This document shows, one piece after another, positions 42,369-51,912 of a stretch of 64,000 bases of DNA (within the stretch, counting starts at the first letter, position 1; every line of letters begins with the position of its first letter). The DNA is from Xylanimonas cellulosilytica DSM 15894 (lineage in GTDB: Bacteria; Actinomycetota; Actinomycetes; Actinomycetales; Cellulomonadaceae). Under the pieces are notes generated by a model that was given only the letters and a program-made list of their open reading frames with translations, had not been told where the DNA came from and did no database searches. A program made the translations under genes and the position numbers. The stretch spans positions 2,666,001-2,730,000 of the forward strand of contig NC_013530.1 of assembly GCF_000024965.1 (NCBI RefSeq), in the 5' to 3' direction.

Positions 42369-43693
42369 CGCGCCCCCTCGGCGTCGTCACGCGGGTCCAG
42401 GGTCCGCACGCGCACGCGCTCGGCCCGCCGCCCGGTCATCGACTCGACGCGCAGCCGCACCGTGCGGCCACGCTCGGTCACGTCGACGGCGTCGCCCGCC
42501 TGCGGCACCCGCCCCAGGCGGGACATCACCAGGCCGCCCAGCGTCTCGTACGCGGGCCCCTCGGGCACCACGATCCCGGTGGCCTCCTCGAGCTCGTCGG
42601 GCCGCATGACGCCCGGCACCACCCACGAGCCGTCGGCGGCGCGCACCGCTCCGGCGCGCCGCGGGTCGTGCTCGTCGGCGACGTCGCCCACCAGCTCCTC
42701 GACGACGTCCTCCAGCGTGACGATGCCGGAGGTGCCGCCGTACTCGTCGACGACGACGGCCATCTGCAGCCCGAACGAGCGCAGCTCGACCAGCAGCGGG
42801 CCGAGCCGCACGGTCTCGGGCACGCGCGGGGCGTCACCCATGAGGGCCGCGACCGGCACCTCGGACCGCCGCTCGAACGGCACGCCGACGGCGCGGCGCA
42901 GGTGCACGATGCCGACGACGTCGTCCCGGTCCGCGCCGATGACGGGGAACCGCGAGTGCCCGGTGCGGCGGGCCAGCGCGATGATCTGGTCGGCGCTGTC
43001 CTCGCGGCCGACGACGGACATGCGCAGGCGGTCGGTCATGACGTCGCGGGCCGACAGGGCGTCGAGCTCGATCGAGTTGGTCAGCAGCATCGCGACGGAG
43101 GCCTCGAGCGTGCCCTCCTGCGCGGACCGCTTGACCAGCGACAGCAGCTCGGGGGCGGAGCGGGCGCCCGAGAGCTCCTCGCGCGGCTCGACGCCCACCC
43201 GCCGCAGCAGGCCGTCGGCGGAGCGGTTGAGCAGCAGGACGAGCGGCCTGGCCAGGCTCGTGAACACGCGCAGCAGCGGCACCACCTGGCGGGCGGTCGC
43301 GTACGGCGCGGAGAGCGCGAAGTTCTTGGGGATGAGCTCGCCGACCACCATCGAGAACACGTTGATGACCACCAGGGCGAGCACCGCGGCCAGCACGGCG
43401 GCGAGCGCCGGGCCGACGGGGGTCGACCGCAGCCCGTCGGAGAACAGGGTGAGCAGCGCGGGCTGGGCGGTGTAGCCGAGCAGGATGGTGGTGATCGTGA
43501 CGCCCACCTGGGCGGAGCTGAGCTCGATCGAGAGGTGCTTGAGCCCGGCCCGCACGGAGCGGTCGCGCCAGCCGGGGCGTTCGCCGACCGTGGCGGGGTC
43601 GAGCGTCACGAGCGCGAACTCGCCGGCGACGAAGAGCGCGGTGCCGGCGGTGAGGAGAACGCCGAGCGCGAGCATGAGCCACTCGCCTGTCAT
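42365..43693 (-). CDS. CNNM/CorC-type membrane protein with CorC_HlyC domain
   Basis: 442 residues. DUF21 membrane domain (MLALGVLLTAGTALFVAGEFALV; FSMVVGELIPKNFALS), CBS pair with QMAVVVDEYGGTSGIVTLEDVVEELVGDV (about 310-340), and the C-terminal CorC_HlyC domain (to residue 442) seen in ion-transport-associated members. Start ATG at 43693. First gene of the pair with the short paralogue; divergent from the two-component system across about 105 bp. Confidence 0.9.
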   Translation of the reverse strand: MTGEWLMLALGVLLTAGTALFVAGEFALVTLDPATVGERPGWRDRSVRAGLKHLSIELSSAQVGVTITTILLGYTAQPALLTLFSDGLRSTPVGPALAAVLAAVLALVVINVFSMVVGELIPKNFALSAPYATARQVVPLLRVFTSLARPLVLLLNRSADGLLRRVGVEPREELSGARSAPELLSLVKRSAQEGTLEASVAMLLTNSIELDALSARDVMTDRLRMSVVGREDSADQIIALARRTGHSRFPVIGADRDDVVGIVHLRRAVGVPFERRSEVPVAALMGDAPRVPETVRLGPLLVELRSFGLQMAVVVDEYGGTSGIVTLEDVVEELVGDVADEHDPRRAGAVRAADGSWVVPGVMRPDELEEATGIVVPEGPAYETLGGLVMSRLGRVPQAGDAVDVTERGRTVRLRVESMTGRRAERVRVRTLDPRDDAEGAR

Positions 43694-43798
43694 GCACGGC
43701 TCCGGGGCTGGCCTGTATGTCGGGGATCGTCCATGGTGGCTCCGATCGTATCGGCCGCGCTGGGCGCCTCGCGTGCGCTCGTGTGCCACATTTGACCC

Positions 43799-44530
43799 AT
43801 GGCACCCGAGGTCACCCCGCTGAACTCCCCGAACCCGCCGGCGGCCACGATCCTGGTCGTCGAGGACGAGCCCGCGATCGCCACCGCCGTCGCCCAGCGG
43901 CTGACGGCCGAGGGCTGGCGGGTCGAGGTCGCACGCGACGGGCTGTCCGCCGTCGACGCCGCGGCCCGGCTGCGGCCCGACGCCGTCGTGCTGGACGTCA
44001 TGCTGCCCGGCATCGACGGGCTCGAGGTCACCCGCCGCATCCAGGCGGACCATCCCACGCCGATCCTCATGCTCACGGCGCGCGACGACGAGACCGACAT
44101 GCTCGTGGGGCTCGGCGTCGGCGCCGACGACTACATGACCAAGCCGTTCTCGATGCGCGAGCTGGTCGCGCGCGTCAAGGCGCTGCTGCGGCGTGTGGAG
44201 CGGGCGCAGCAGGCCGTCGTCACGTCGCCCGCGGACCCGCCGCTGGTGATGGGCGACGTGACGATCGACCGCGCGCAGCGCCGCGTGCACCGCGCCGGCG
44301 AGGAGGTGCACCTGACGCCGACGGAGTTCGAGCTGCTGGTGATGCTGGCCTCCTCCCCCAAGACGGTGCTGACCCGCGAGCGGCTGCTCGCCGAGGTGTG
44401 GGACTGGGCGGACGCGTCGGGCACCCGGACGGTCGACTCGCACATCAAGGCGCTGCGCCGCAAGCTCGGGCCGGATCTGATCCGTACGGTGCACGGCGTC
44501 GGTTACGCGTTCGAACCGCCGGCTTCCTGA
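43799..44530 (+). CDS. Response regulator, OmpR/PhoB family
   Basis: 243 residues. The receiver domain (about 17-130) has the acidic pocket Glu22/Asp23, the phosphorylation site Asp66 in VVLDVMLPG, and the conserved Lys in MTKPFSMREL. The C-terminal winged helix (LTPTEFELLVMLASSPKTVLTRERLLAEVW) binds DNA. ATG at 43799 has no ribosome site and may be leaderless. The kinase gene starts 11 bp later. The regulon is unknown. Confidence 0.94.
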   Translation: MAPEVTPLNSPNPPAATILVVEDEPAIATAVAQRLTAEGWRVEVARDGLSAVDAAARLRPDAVVLDVMLPGIDGLEVTRRIQADHPTPILMLTARDDETDMLVGLGVGADDYMTKPFSMRELVARVKALLRRVERAQQAVVTSPADPPLVMGDVTIDRAQRRVHRAGEEVHLTPTEFELLVMLASSPKTVLTRERLLAEVWDWADASGTRTVDSHIKALRRKLGPDLIRTVHGVGYAFEPPAS

Positions 44531-44541
44531 GGCCCTGCCCG

Positions 44542-45585
44542 ATGGCGCTGCGTCCGCTCGACCCGCTGCGGTCGCTCAAGATGAAGTTGGGCGTCCTGGT
44601 GGTCGCCGCGGTGACGTTCGCGGCGGCGATGACCTGGCTGGGGCTGCGGGTGCACCTGGGTCCCAGCCGCACCTTCCCGCTGGTGATCGTGCTGTCCCTG
44701 GTGCTGACGCAGGTGCTCGCGCGGGGCATGACCTCTCCGCTGCGAGAGATGACGGCGGCTGCGGAGGCGATGGCCGCGGGGCACTACGACCAGCGGGTCA
44801 CGGCGACCAGCCGTGACGAGGTGGGCGCGCTCGCCGCGGCGTTCAACCAGATGGCGGAGGATCTCGAGTCCTCGGACCGCACCCGCCGCGACCTGATCGC
44901 CAACGTGTCCCACGAGCTGCGCACGCCGGTGGCGGCGTTGCAGGCGCAGCTCGAGAACATGGTCGACGGCGTCACGGAGCCGACGCCCGCGACCCTGGAG
45001 CTCTCGCTCGCGCAGACGGAGCGCCTCACGCGCCTGGTCACCTACCTGCTCGACCTGTCCCGGGTCGAGGCGGGGGCGTCGGCGCTGACGATCAGCGAGC
45101 TCGCCGTGGGCGACCTCCTCGAGGAGTGCGCGCAGTCGCTGAGCATGGTCGAGGCGGTCAAGAACCTGCGCTACGTGGTCGACGTCACGCCGTCGGACCT
45201 GGTGCTGGAGGCGGATGCCGAGCGGCTCCGCCAGATCGTCGTCAACCTGCTGCAGAACGCCATCCGGCACTCGCCCCCGGGCGGTGAGATCCGGCTGGAC
45301 GCCTACCCGGAGGGCGACGACGTCGTCATCGAGGTCGCCGACGACGGCCCGGGGATCGCCCCGGAGGACCGCGATCGCGTCTTCGAGCGGTTCGCGCGGG
45401 GCAAGGTGACCGCGAGCGGCGGCACCGGCATCGGGCTGGCGATCGTCCGGTGGGCGGTGGACCTGCACGGTGGTCAGGTCGCCGTCGTCGACTCCCCCGG
45501 CGGGGCGGGGGCCACGATGCGGCTGGTGCTGCCTGCGCGGGCGCACCCGGCCCCCGGGGTGACGACGACCGACGCGGACGCCTGA
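44542..45585 (+). CDS. Sensor histidine kinase
   Basis: 347 residues. Two close transmembrane helices (about 15-33 and 45-60) leave almost no extracellular sensor. A HAMP domain (about 60-110) is followed by the dimerisation box NVSHELRTPVAAL (His124) and the ATPase lid with NLLQNAIRHSPPGG, DDGPGIAPEDRDRVFERF and GGTGIGLAIV. The missing periplasmic domain suggests sensing within the membrane or through partners. Partner of the upstream response regulator. Confidence 0.94.
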   Translation: MALRPLDPLRSLKMKLGVLVVAAVTFAAAMTWLGLRVHLGPSRTFPLVIVLSLVLTQVLARGMTSPLREMTAAAEAMAAGHYDQRVTATSRDEVGALAAAFNQMAEDLESSDRTRRDLIANVSHELRTPVAALQAQLENMVDGVTEPTPATLELSLAQTERLTRLVTYLLDLSRVEAGASALTISELAVGDLLEECAQSLSMVEAVKNLRYVVDVTPSDLVLEADAERLRQIVVNLLQNAIRHSPPGGEIRLDAYPEGDDVVIEVADDGPGIAPEDRDRVFERFARGKVTASGGTGIGLAIVRWAVDLHGGQVAVVDSPGGAGATMRLVLPARAHPAPGVTTTDADA

Positions 45586-45972
45586 GGCGGACGGGCGGCG
45601 CGGGCGGCGCGGTGGGCCGCCCGTGGTGAGCCGCCCCGCGGCGAGACGGACGGTGAGACGGACGGTGAGACGCAGTCGCGTGAGATACGTCACACCCGAC
45701 ACCGTCGGTCGCGCGCCATCGGGTGCGGCGGTTGCCGACGGTTGACGTTTCAGCCGCCTGCCCGGCATCGCGCTTGCCCGGTCTTTGCCCTTCGCGCACC
45801 TTCCCCCGGCCCGGCGCCGCGTCACGCGCGGACGGACCGTGCGCCGGCCGTGGACGGCCCTGGGAGCAAGGGCTGCAAGGCATAGGCTGGGCGACGTCGG
45901 CGGGTGTGCCACGAAGTCACCGGCCGACCCTCCATCAACCCCCATACCAGCAGTGAAGGTGGGCGAGACCAC
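45586..45972. other. Gene-free region between the sensor kinase and kgd
   Basis: 387 bp. It holds a GC-rich stem at 45591-45624 (9-nt arms ACGGGCGGC / GCCGCCCGT) that may end the kinase transcript, a 12-bp tandem repeat (GAGACGGACGGT, two and a half copies, 45643-45672), and near its end TAGGCT at 45883-45888, a -10 candidate that would give kgd a leader of about 80 nt. No gene is supported. Confidence 0.5.
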
Positions 45973-45975
45973 GTG

Positions 45976-48900
45976 GTGTCCTCGAAGGCTGAGTCAACGT
46001 CGATCAGCGAGAGCGCCGGTGCATCGTTCGGAGCCAATGCCGGGCTCGTGGACGAGCTGTACGAGCAGTACCTGAAGGACCCGCAGGCGGTTGACCCCGC
46101 ATGGTGGGACCTCTTCGAGGGGTACCGGCCGACGACGAACGGCGCATCGGTGCCAACCCCGGCTCCGGCTCCGGCAGCGAAGCCGGCCGAGCCGGCCGTG
46201 ACGGCCGCACCGGCACCCGCGCCGGCCGCACCGCCCCAGCCTGCCGCACCGCAGGCTGCCGCACCGCAGACTGCCGCACCCCGGGCTGCCGCGCCGACGC
46301 CGGTCGCCCGCGTCGTCGAGCCCCTGCCGGCCGAGCGTCCGGTCGCGACGGCGCAGCCGGCCTCGGCCCCCTACGCGGAGGTCGCGGTCGTCAAGGCACC
46401 CAAGCAGGCGGTGCGCGAGGACCAGACGAACAAGCTGCGCGGCCCGGCCGCGCGCGTGGTCACCAACATGGAGGCCTCGCTCGAGGTTCCCACCGCCACC
46501 TCGGTGCGCGCGGTTCCCGCGAAGCTCATGGTGGACAACCGCATCGTCATCAACAACCACCTGGTGCGCACGCGCGGCGGCAAGGTCTCGTTCACCCACC
46601 TCATCGGCTTCGCGCTGGTCGAGGCGCTGGCGGACATGCCGGTGATGAACGCCCACTACACGCTGGTGGACGGCAAGCCCGGCATCGTGCAGCCCGCCGG
46701 CGTCGGGTTCGGCCTGGCCATCGACCTGGCCAAGGAGGACGGTTCCCGCCAGCTCCTCGTCCCGTCCATCAAGGACGCCGGCTCGCTCGACTTCGCCGCG
46801 TTCGTCGCGGCCTACGAGGCCCTGGTGCGCAAGGCACGCGGCGGCAAGCTGACCGTCGACGACTTCGCGGGCACCACGATCTCGCTGACCAACCCGGGCG
46901 GCATCGGCACCGTGCACTCCGTGCCGCGCCTCATGCAGGGCCAGGGCACCATCGTCGGCGTCGGCGCCATGGACTACCCGGCCGAGTTCGCGGGCGCGTC
47001 CGTCGAGCAGCTCTCCAAGCTGGGCATCTCGAAGGTCATGACGCTCACCTCGACGTACGACCACCGCATCATCCAGGGCGCGCAGTCGGGCGAGTTCCTC
47101 AAGATCATCGGCGACAAGCTGCTGGGCTTCGACGGGTTCTACGACCGCGTCTTCGCGTCCATGCAGGTGCCCTACGAGCCGGTCCGCTGGGTGCGGGACA
47201 ACACGCACGACGCCGACGACGAGGCCGCGAAGCCGGCGCGCATCGCCGAGCTCGTCCACTCCTACCGCTCGCGCGGCCACCTCATGGCCCACACGGACCC
47301 GCTGGCCTACCGCCAGCGCAAGCACCCGGACCTCGACGTGCAGAACCACGGCCTGACGCTGTGGGACCTGGACCGCACGTTCCCGACCGCAGGGTTCGGC
47401 GGCAGGCCCAAGGCGACGCTGCGCGACACGCTCGGCCTGCTGCGCGACTCGTACTGCCGCACCATCGGCATCGAGTACATGCACATCGCCGACCGCGTCC
47501 AGCGCAAGTGGATCCAGGACAGGATCGAGACGGGCTACGCCAAGACGCCGCGCGAGGACCAGCAGCGCATCCTGCGCCGCCTCAACGCCGCCGAGGCGTT
47601 CGAGACGTTCCTGCAGACCAAGTTCGTGGGCCAGAAGCGGTTCTCGCTGGAGGGTGGCGAGTCGCTGATCCCGCTGCTCGACGCGATCCTGTCCAAGGCC
47701 GCGGAGAGCGGTCTCGACGAGGTCGGCATCGGCATGTCGCACCGCGGGCGCCTCAACGTGCTCGCCAACATCGCCGGCAAGAGCTACGGCCAGATCTTCA
47801 AGGAGTTCGAGGGCCAGCTCGACCCGCGCTCCGTCCAGGGCTCCGGCGACGTCAAGTACCACCTCGGCACCGAGGGCACGTTCACCGCCGAGTCCGGCGC
47901 GACGACGAAGGTGCACCTGGCCGCCAACCCGTCGCACCTCGAAGCGGTGGACCCGGTGCTCGAGGGCATCGTCCGGGCCAAGCAGGACCGCATCGACCTG
48001 GGCGGCGACGGCTTCTCCGTGCTGCCCATCCTGGTGCACGGCGACGCGGCCTTCGCGGGCCAGGGCGTGGTGCCTGAGGTGCTCAACCTCGCGCAGCTGC
48101 GCGGCTACCGCACCGGCGGCACGATCCACGTCATCGTCAACAACCAGGTCGGCTTCACCACCGGCCCGTCGAGCTCGCGCTCGACGACGTACGCCACCGA
48201 CATCGCCAAGGGCTTCCAGATCCCGGTGCTGCACGTCAACGGCGACGACCCCGAGGCCGTGGTCCGGGTCGCCGAGCTGGCGTTCGCGTACCGCGAGCAG
48301 TTCGACCGCGACGTCGTCATCGACATGATCTGCTACCGCCGTCGTGGCCACAACGAGGGCGACGACCCGTCGATGACGCAGCCGCTCATGTACAACCTCA
48401 TCGAGAGCAAGCGCTCCGTGCGCCGCCTCTACACCGAGAACCTCGTCGCACGCGGCGACATCACGGTCGAGGAGGCCGAGCTCGCGCTGCAGGACTTCCA
48501 GGTCCAGCTCGAGCGGGTGTTCACCGAGACCAAGCAGGGCGTGGGCGCCAAGCCCACGGCCGAGCACATCGGCGGCCTGGAGCTGCCCGAGGCGCAGCGC
48601 GAGGACGCCGGCACGATGGTCGGCTGGCAGACGGCCGTGCCGCATGCCGTCATCGAGCGCATCGGCGAGGCGCACACCGCCCCGCCCGAGGGCTTCACGG
48701 TGCACCCCAAGCTGGTCAAGCTGCTCGAGACCCGGCGACTCATGTCCAAGGACGGCGGCATCGACTGGGGCTTCGGCGAGATCCTCGCGTTCGGCTCGCT
48801 GCTCATGGAGGGCACCCCGGTGCGCCTGGCCGGGCAGGACTCGCGTCGCGGCACGTTCGTGCAGCGCCACGCCGTGTTCCACGACCGCACCAACGGTGCG

Positions 48901-49776
48901 GAGTGGACGCCGCTGAGCTACCTGACCCGCGAGCAGGCCAAGTTCTGGGTCTACGACTCCTCCCTCTCGGAGTACGCCGCCCTCGGGTTCGAGTACGGCT
49001 ACTCGGTGGAGCGCCCCGACGCGCTGGTCATGTGGGAGGCGCAGTTCGGCGACTTCGTCAACGGCGCCCAGACCGTGATCGACGAGTTCGTGTCGTCGGC
49101 CGAGCAGAAGTGGGGCCAGTCGTCGTCGCTGGTCATGCTGCTGCCGCACGGCTACGAGGGCCAGGGCCCTGACCACTCGTCCGCCCGGATCGAGCGCTTC
49201 CTGCAGCTCGCCGCGGAGGACAACATGGTCATCGCGCAGCCGTCGACGCCGGCGTCCTACTTCCACCTGCTGCGCCGTCAGGCGTACGCCCGGCCGCGCA
49301 AGCCGCTCATCGTGTTCACGCCCAAGCAGCTGCTGCGTCTCAAGGCAGCGGCGTCGGGCGTCGAGGAGTTCACCTCGGGCACGTTCCGGCCGGTCGTCCC
49401 GGATGCGGCGGTGCCCGCCACGGGTGTCCGGCGCGTGCTCATCAGCTCCGGGCGCGTGTACTACGACCTGCTCGCCGAGCGCACCCGCCGCGGTGACACG
49501 ACGACGGCGCTGGTCCGGCTGGAGCAGCTCTACCCGCTGCCCGAGGAGGAGCTCGTCGCCGAGCTGGCCAAGTACCCCGGCGCCGACGTCGTCTGGGTGC
49601 AGGACGAGCCGCAGAACCAGGGCGCGTGGTCGTACCTGCACCTCGCGATGCCGGCCGAGCTGCGGACCTCCGTCCGCGTGGTCTCCCGCCCGGCGTCGGC
49701 GGCCACGGCGGCCGGCACGCACAAGCTCCACGCGGCCCAGCAGGAGACCCTCCTGGCGGAGGCCTTCGCGGTCTGA
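45976..49776 (+). CDS. kgd: Multifunctional 2-oxoglutarate decarboxylase / dehydrogenase E1-E2 (Kgd/OdhA)
   Basis: Thiamine-diphosphate enzyme of about 1,266 residues at the 2-oxoglutarate node of the TCA cycle. Order: short N-terminal E1-binding segment (LVDELYEQYLKDPQAVDPAWWDLF), an Ala/Pro-rich linker, an E2-type acyltransferase domain (FTHLIGFALVEALADMP to TYDHRIIQGAQSGEF, about 180-390), then the E1 domain with GMSHRGRLNVLANI and GDAAFAGQGVV. This fusion of E2 and E1 is typical of Actinobacteria. Tandem GTG codons at 45973 and 45976 are both possible starts. A perfect palindrome follows the stop. Confidence 0.96.
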   Translation: MSSKAESTSISESAGASFGANAGLVDELYEQYLKDPQAVDPAWWDLFEGYRPTTNGASVPTPAPAPAAKPAEPAVTAAPAPAPAAPPQPAAPQAAAPQTAAPRAAAPTPVARVVEPLPAERPVATAQPASAPYAEVAVVKAPKQAVREDQTNKLRGPAARVVTNMEASLEVPTATSVRAVPAKLMVDNRIVINNHLVRTRGGKVSFTHLIGFALVEALADMPVMNAHYTLVDGKPGIVQPAGVGFGLAIDLAKEDGSRQLLVPSIKDAGSLDFAAFVAAYEALVRKARGGKLTVDDFAGTTISLTNPGGIGTVHSVPRLMQGQGTIVGVGAMDYPAEFAGASVEQLSKLGISKVMTLTSTYDHRIIQGAQSGEFLKIIGDKLLGFDGFYDRVFASMQVPYEPVRWVRDNTHDADDEAAKPARIAELVHSYRSRGHLMAHTDPLAYRQRKHPDLDVQNHGLTLWDLDRTFPTAGFGGRPKATLRDTLGLLRDSYCRTIGIEYMHIADRVQRKWIQDRIETGYAKTPREDQQRILRRLNAAEAFETFLQTKFVGQKRFSLEGGESLIPLLDAILSKAAESGLDEVGIGMSHRGRLNVLANIAGKSYGQIFKEFEGQLDPRSVQGSGDVKYHLGTEGTFTAESGATTKVHLAANPSHLEAVDPVLEGIVRAKQDRIDLGGDGFSVLPILVHGDAAFAGQGVVPEVLNLAQLRGYRTGGTIHVIVNNQVGFTTGPSSSRSTTYATDIAKGFQIPVLHVNGDDPEAVVRVAELAFAYREQFDRDVVIDMICYRRRGHNEGDDPSMTQPLMYNLIESKRSVRRLYTENLVARGDITVEEAELALQDFQVQLERVFTETKQGVGAKPTAEHIGGLELPEAQREDAGTMVGWQTAVPHAVIERIGEAHTAPPEGFTVHPKLVKLLETRRLMSKDGGIDWGFGEILAFGSLLMEGTPVRLAGQDSRRGTFVQRHAVFHDRTNGAEWTPLSYLTREQAKFWVYDSSLSEYAALGFEYGYSVERPDALVMWEAQFGDFVNGAQTVIDEFVSSAEQKWGQSSSLVMLLPHGYEGQGPDHSSARIERFLQLAAEDNMVIAQPSTPASYFHLLRRQAYARPRKPLIVFTPKQLLRLKAAASGVEEFTSGTFRPVVPDAAVPATGVRRVLISSGRVYYDLLAERTRRGDTTTALVRLEQLYPLPEEELVAELAKYPGADVVWVQDEPQNQGAWSYLHLAMPAELRTSVRVVSRPASAATAAGTHKLHAAQQETLLAEAFAV

Positions 49777-49785
49777 CACCCCGCC

Positions 49786-49842
49786 CCGGTGGTTGAGCCC
49801 TCGAGGGCTCAACCACCGGACGGGGGCTCAACCACCGGGGCG
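49786..49842. repeat. 34-bp perfect palindrome plus half-copy between kgd and the aldo/keto reductase
   Basis: 49786-49819 is a perfect palindrome with 17-nt arms (half: CCGGTGGTTGAGCCCTC) and no loop. A further half-copy, GGGGGCTCAACCACCGGGG, follows at 49823-49841. It fills the gap between two convergent genes and could act as a terminator for both. GTGGTTGAGCC-type words are common dispersed repeats in related actinobacterial genomes, so this may also be a mobile repeat. Confidence 0.8.
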
Positions 49843-49846
49843 GGGG

Positions 49847-50839
49847 TCACCAGCGGGCGTGGATCGCCTCGCGGAAGTGGCGGTCGTACAGCTCCTTGAC
49901 GTCGGACCGGAAGAGCGGTCCGAGGGTGGGCACCGAGCCGGCCGCCGCGTTGAGGCGGGCCTGCTCGGGGCTGCGTGCGCCCGGGATGACCGTCGAGACG
50001 CCGGGCTGCTGCCAGACCCACGCGATCGCGGCCTGGGCCGGGGTGAGGTCCCCGGGCAGCCCGGTGACGAGCGCGGAGAACTCGGCGGCGGCCGTCACGC
50101 CGGTCTCGTAGTCGACGCCGGAGAACGTCTCGCCGATGTCGAAGGCCGCGCCGCTGCGGTTGTAGCTGCGGTGGTCCGACTCGGCGAACGTCGTGTCCTT
50201 CGTATAGCGGCCGGACAGCAGGCCCGAGGCCAGCGGCACGCGCGCGATGATGCCGACGCCGGCCTGCGAGGCCGCGGACAGCACCTCCTCGACGGGCTTG
50301 TGCCGGAACGCGTTGAGGATGATCTGGATGGACGCGACGCCCGGGTGCTTCAGCGCTTCGAGCGCCTCCGCGACCGTCTCGACGCTCACGCCGTAGCTCG
50401 CCATGACGCCCTCCTCGACGAGGGTGTCGAGCGCGTCGTACACCTCCTGCGAGGAGTACACCGGCGTCGGCGGGCAGTGCAGCTGCACCAGGTCGAGCGT
50501 GTCGACGCCGAGGTTCTGGCGCGACCGGTCGGTCCACTCGCGGAAGTTGGCCAGCACGTAGTTCTCCAGCACCTGGTCCACCCGGCGCCCCATCTTCGTG
50601 GCCACGGTGATCCCGGCGTCCGGGTGATCCTTCACGAAGGCGCCGATGGCCTGCTCCGAGCGGCCGTCCCCGTAGACGTCGGCGGTGTCGTAGAACGTCA
50701 CGCCCGCCTCGAGCGCGGCTTCCAGCACGGCACGGGAGTCCTCGTCGCTGACGTCGCCCCAGTCCGCACCGAGCTGCCAGGTGCCCAGGCCCACGACCGA
50801 GACGAGCCGGCCGGTGCGGCCAAGTACCTGCTGTTCCAT
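49847..50839 (-). CDS. Aldo/keto reductase
   Basis: 330-residue NADPH-dependent reductase. TIM-barrel active-site residues are visible: Asp51 and Tyr56 in YDTADVYGDGRSE, Lys82 in VATKMGRR and His about 120 in LVQLHCPP. VIPGARSPEQARLNAAAG near the end is the cofactor-binding part. The ATG at 50839 follows GGAGGT; a GTG-type upstream start would remove this site. Substrate unknown. Divergent from an aldose-epimerase-like gene across 73 bp. Confidence 0.93.
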   Translation of the reverse strand: MEQQVLGRTGRLVSVVGLGTWQLGADWGDVSDEDSRAVLEAALEAGVTFYDTADVYGDGRSEQAIGAFVKDHPDAGITVATKMGRRVDQVLENYVLANFREWTDRSRQNLGVDTLDLVQLHCPPTPVYSSQEVYDALDTLVEEGVMASYGVSVETVAEALEALKHPGVASIQIILNAFRHKPVEEVLSAASQAGVGIIARVPLASGLLSGRYTKDTTFAESDHRSYNRSGAAFDIGETFSGVDYETGVTAAAEFSALVTGLPGDLTPAQAAIAWVWQQPGVSTVIPGARSPEQARLNAAAGSVPTLGPLFRSDVKELYDRHFREAIHARW

Positions 50840-50856
50840 CGATACCTCCACATGTT

Positions 50857-50888
50857 GGCCAGTGCTCACACAGTACGACGCACTGGCC
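50857..50888. promoter_or_regulatory. Inverted repeat in the reductase / epimerase divergent gap
   Basis: Perfect 9-nt arms GGCCAGTGC (50857-50865) and GCACTGGCC (50880-50888) with a 14-nt spacer sit in the centre of the 73-bp gap. Position suits an operator controlling both genes. No regulator is nearby. Confidence 0.45.
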
Positions 50889-50912
50889 TGCGACGACGGC
50901 TACGGTGTCTCC

Positions 50913-51839
50913 GTGACCACCAGCGCCGTCCCTGCTCCGCCGCCCGTCTCCGGCACCCAGTACGTCATCGCTCACGGCGAGCACCGCGCCGTCGTCGCCG
51001 AGGTCGGCGCGATGGTCCGCGAGTACGGCGTCGGCGGACGCGACGTGTTCGTCCCGTTCGGCGAGGACGAGGTGGCCCCCGTCTTCAACGGTGCCGTGCT
51101 GCTGCCCTGGCCCAACCGCCTCGCCGACGGCGCCTACACGGTCGACGGCGTGACGTACGAGGTGGCGCACACCGAGCCCGACCGGTCCAACGCGCTGCAC
51201 GGGCTCGCGTGCTGGGTCCGCTGGACCCTCGTCGAGCGGTCCGACGACGCCGTGACGCTCGAGCTCGCCCTGGCGCCGCAGAAGGGCTGGCCGTTCCAGC
51301 TCGTGACGCAGGTGCGGTATGCGCTGTCCGACGCCGGGCTGGAGGTGACGGTCACCACCCGCAACGTCGGTGCGGGCACCGCCCCCTACGGCATCGGGTT
51401 CCACCCGTGGCTGTCGGCCGGTGGGGCGACGCTCGACGAGTGCACCGTCCGGCTCGACGCGACCACCCATGTCACCGTCGACGACCGCCTGCTGCCGACG
51501 GGCACCGAGCCCGTCGCCGGCCCGTACGACCTGCGCGAGGAGCGTTCCCTGGCCGGCCTCGACCTCGACGACGCCTGGCTGGACGTCACGCGTGACGAGC
51601 AGGGCCTGTCGTGGTGCCGCCTGGGCCGCCCGGACGGCCGCACCGCCGCCGTCTGGATGGACGGGTCGATGGACACCTGGCAGGTGTGCTCGGCGAACCA
51701 CATCCCGCACTTCCGGCGCGGCGGCCTCGCGGCCGAGCCGATGAGCTGCGTCGCGGACGCCTTCAACACCGGCGAGCGCCTGGTTCGCCTGGCCCCGGGC
51801 GACGAGCACACGGTGCGCTGGGGCGCCACGCTGCTCTGA
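50913..51839 (+). CDS. Aldose 1-epimerase family protein
   Basis: 308 residues. Galactose-mutarotase-like beta-sandwich: PWPNRLADGAYTVDG (Asn-Arg pair that binds sugar), HGLACWVRW (catalytic-type His), and YGIGFHPWLS (second His). These support an enzyme that interconverts sugar anomers or acts as a glucose-6-phosphate 1-epimerase-like protein. GTG start at 50913, seven bases after TACGGT, fits leaderless transcription; longer in-frame readings overlap the reductase gene. Confidence 0.88.
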   Translation: MTTSAVPAPPPVSGTQYVIAHGEHRAVVAEVGAMVREYGVGGRDVFVPFGEDEVAPVFNGAVLLPWPNRLADGAYTVDGVTYEVAHTEPDRSNALHGLACWVRWTLVERSDDAVTLELALAPQKGWPFQLVTQVRYALSDAGLEVTVTTRNVGAGTAPYGIGFHPWLSAGGATLDECTVRLDATTHVTVDDRLLPTGTEPVAGPYDLREERSLAGLDLDDAWLDVTRDEQGLSWCRLGRPDGRTAAVWMDGSMDTWQVCSANHIPHFRRGGLAAEPMSCVADAFNTGERLVRLAPGDEHTVRWGATLL

Positions 51840-51912
51840 CATCCCAGGCGACGGTGCGGTGGCACGCGAGAATGGCGGCGCAGTCGGGGTGTCGGACCGA
51901 GGGAGTGAGTTC

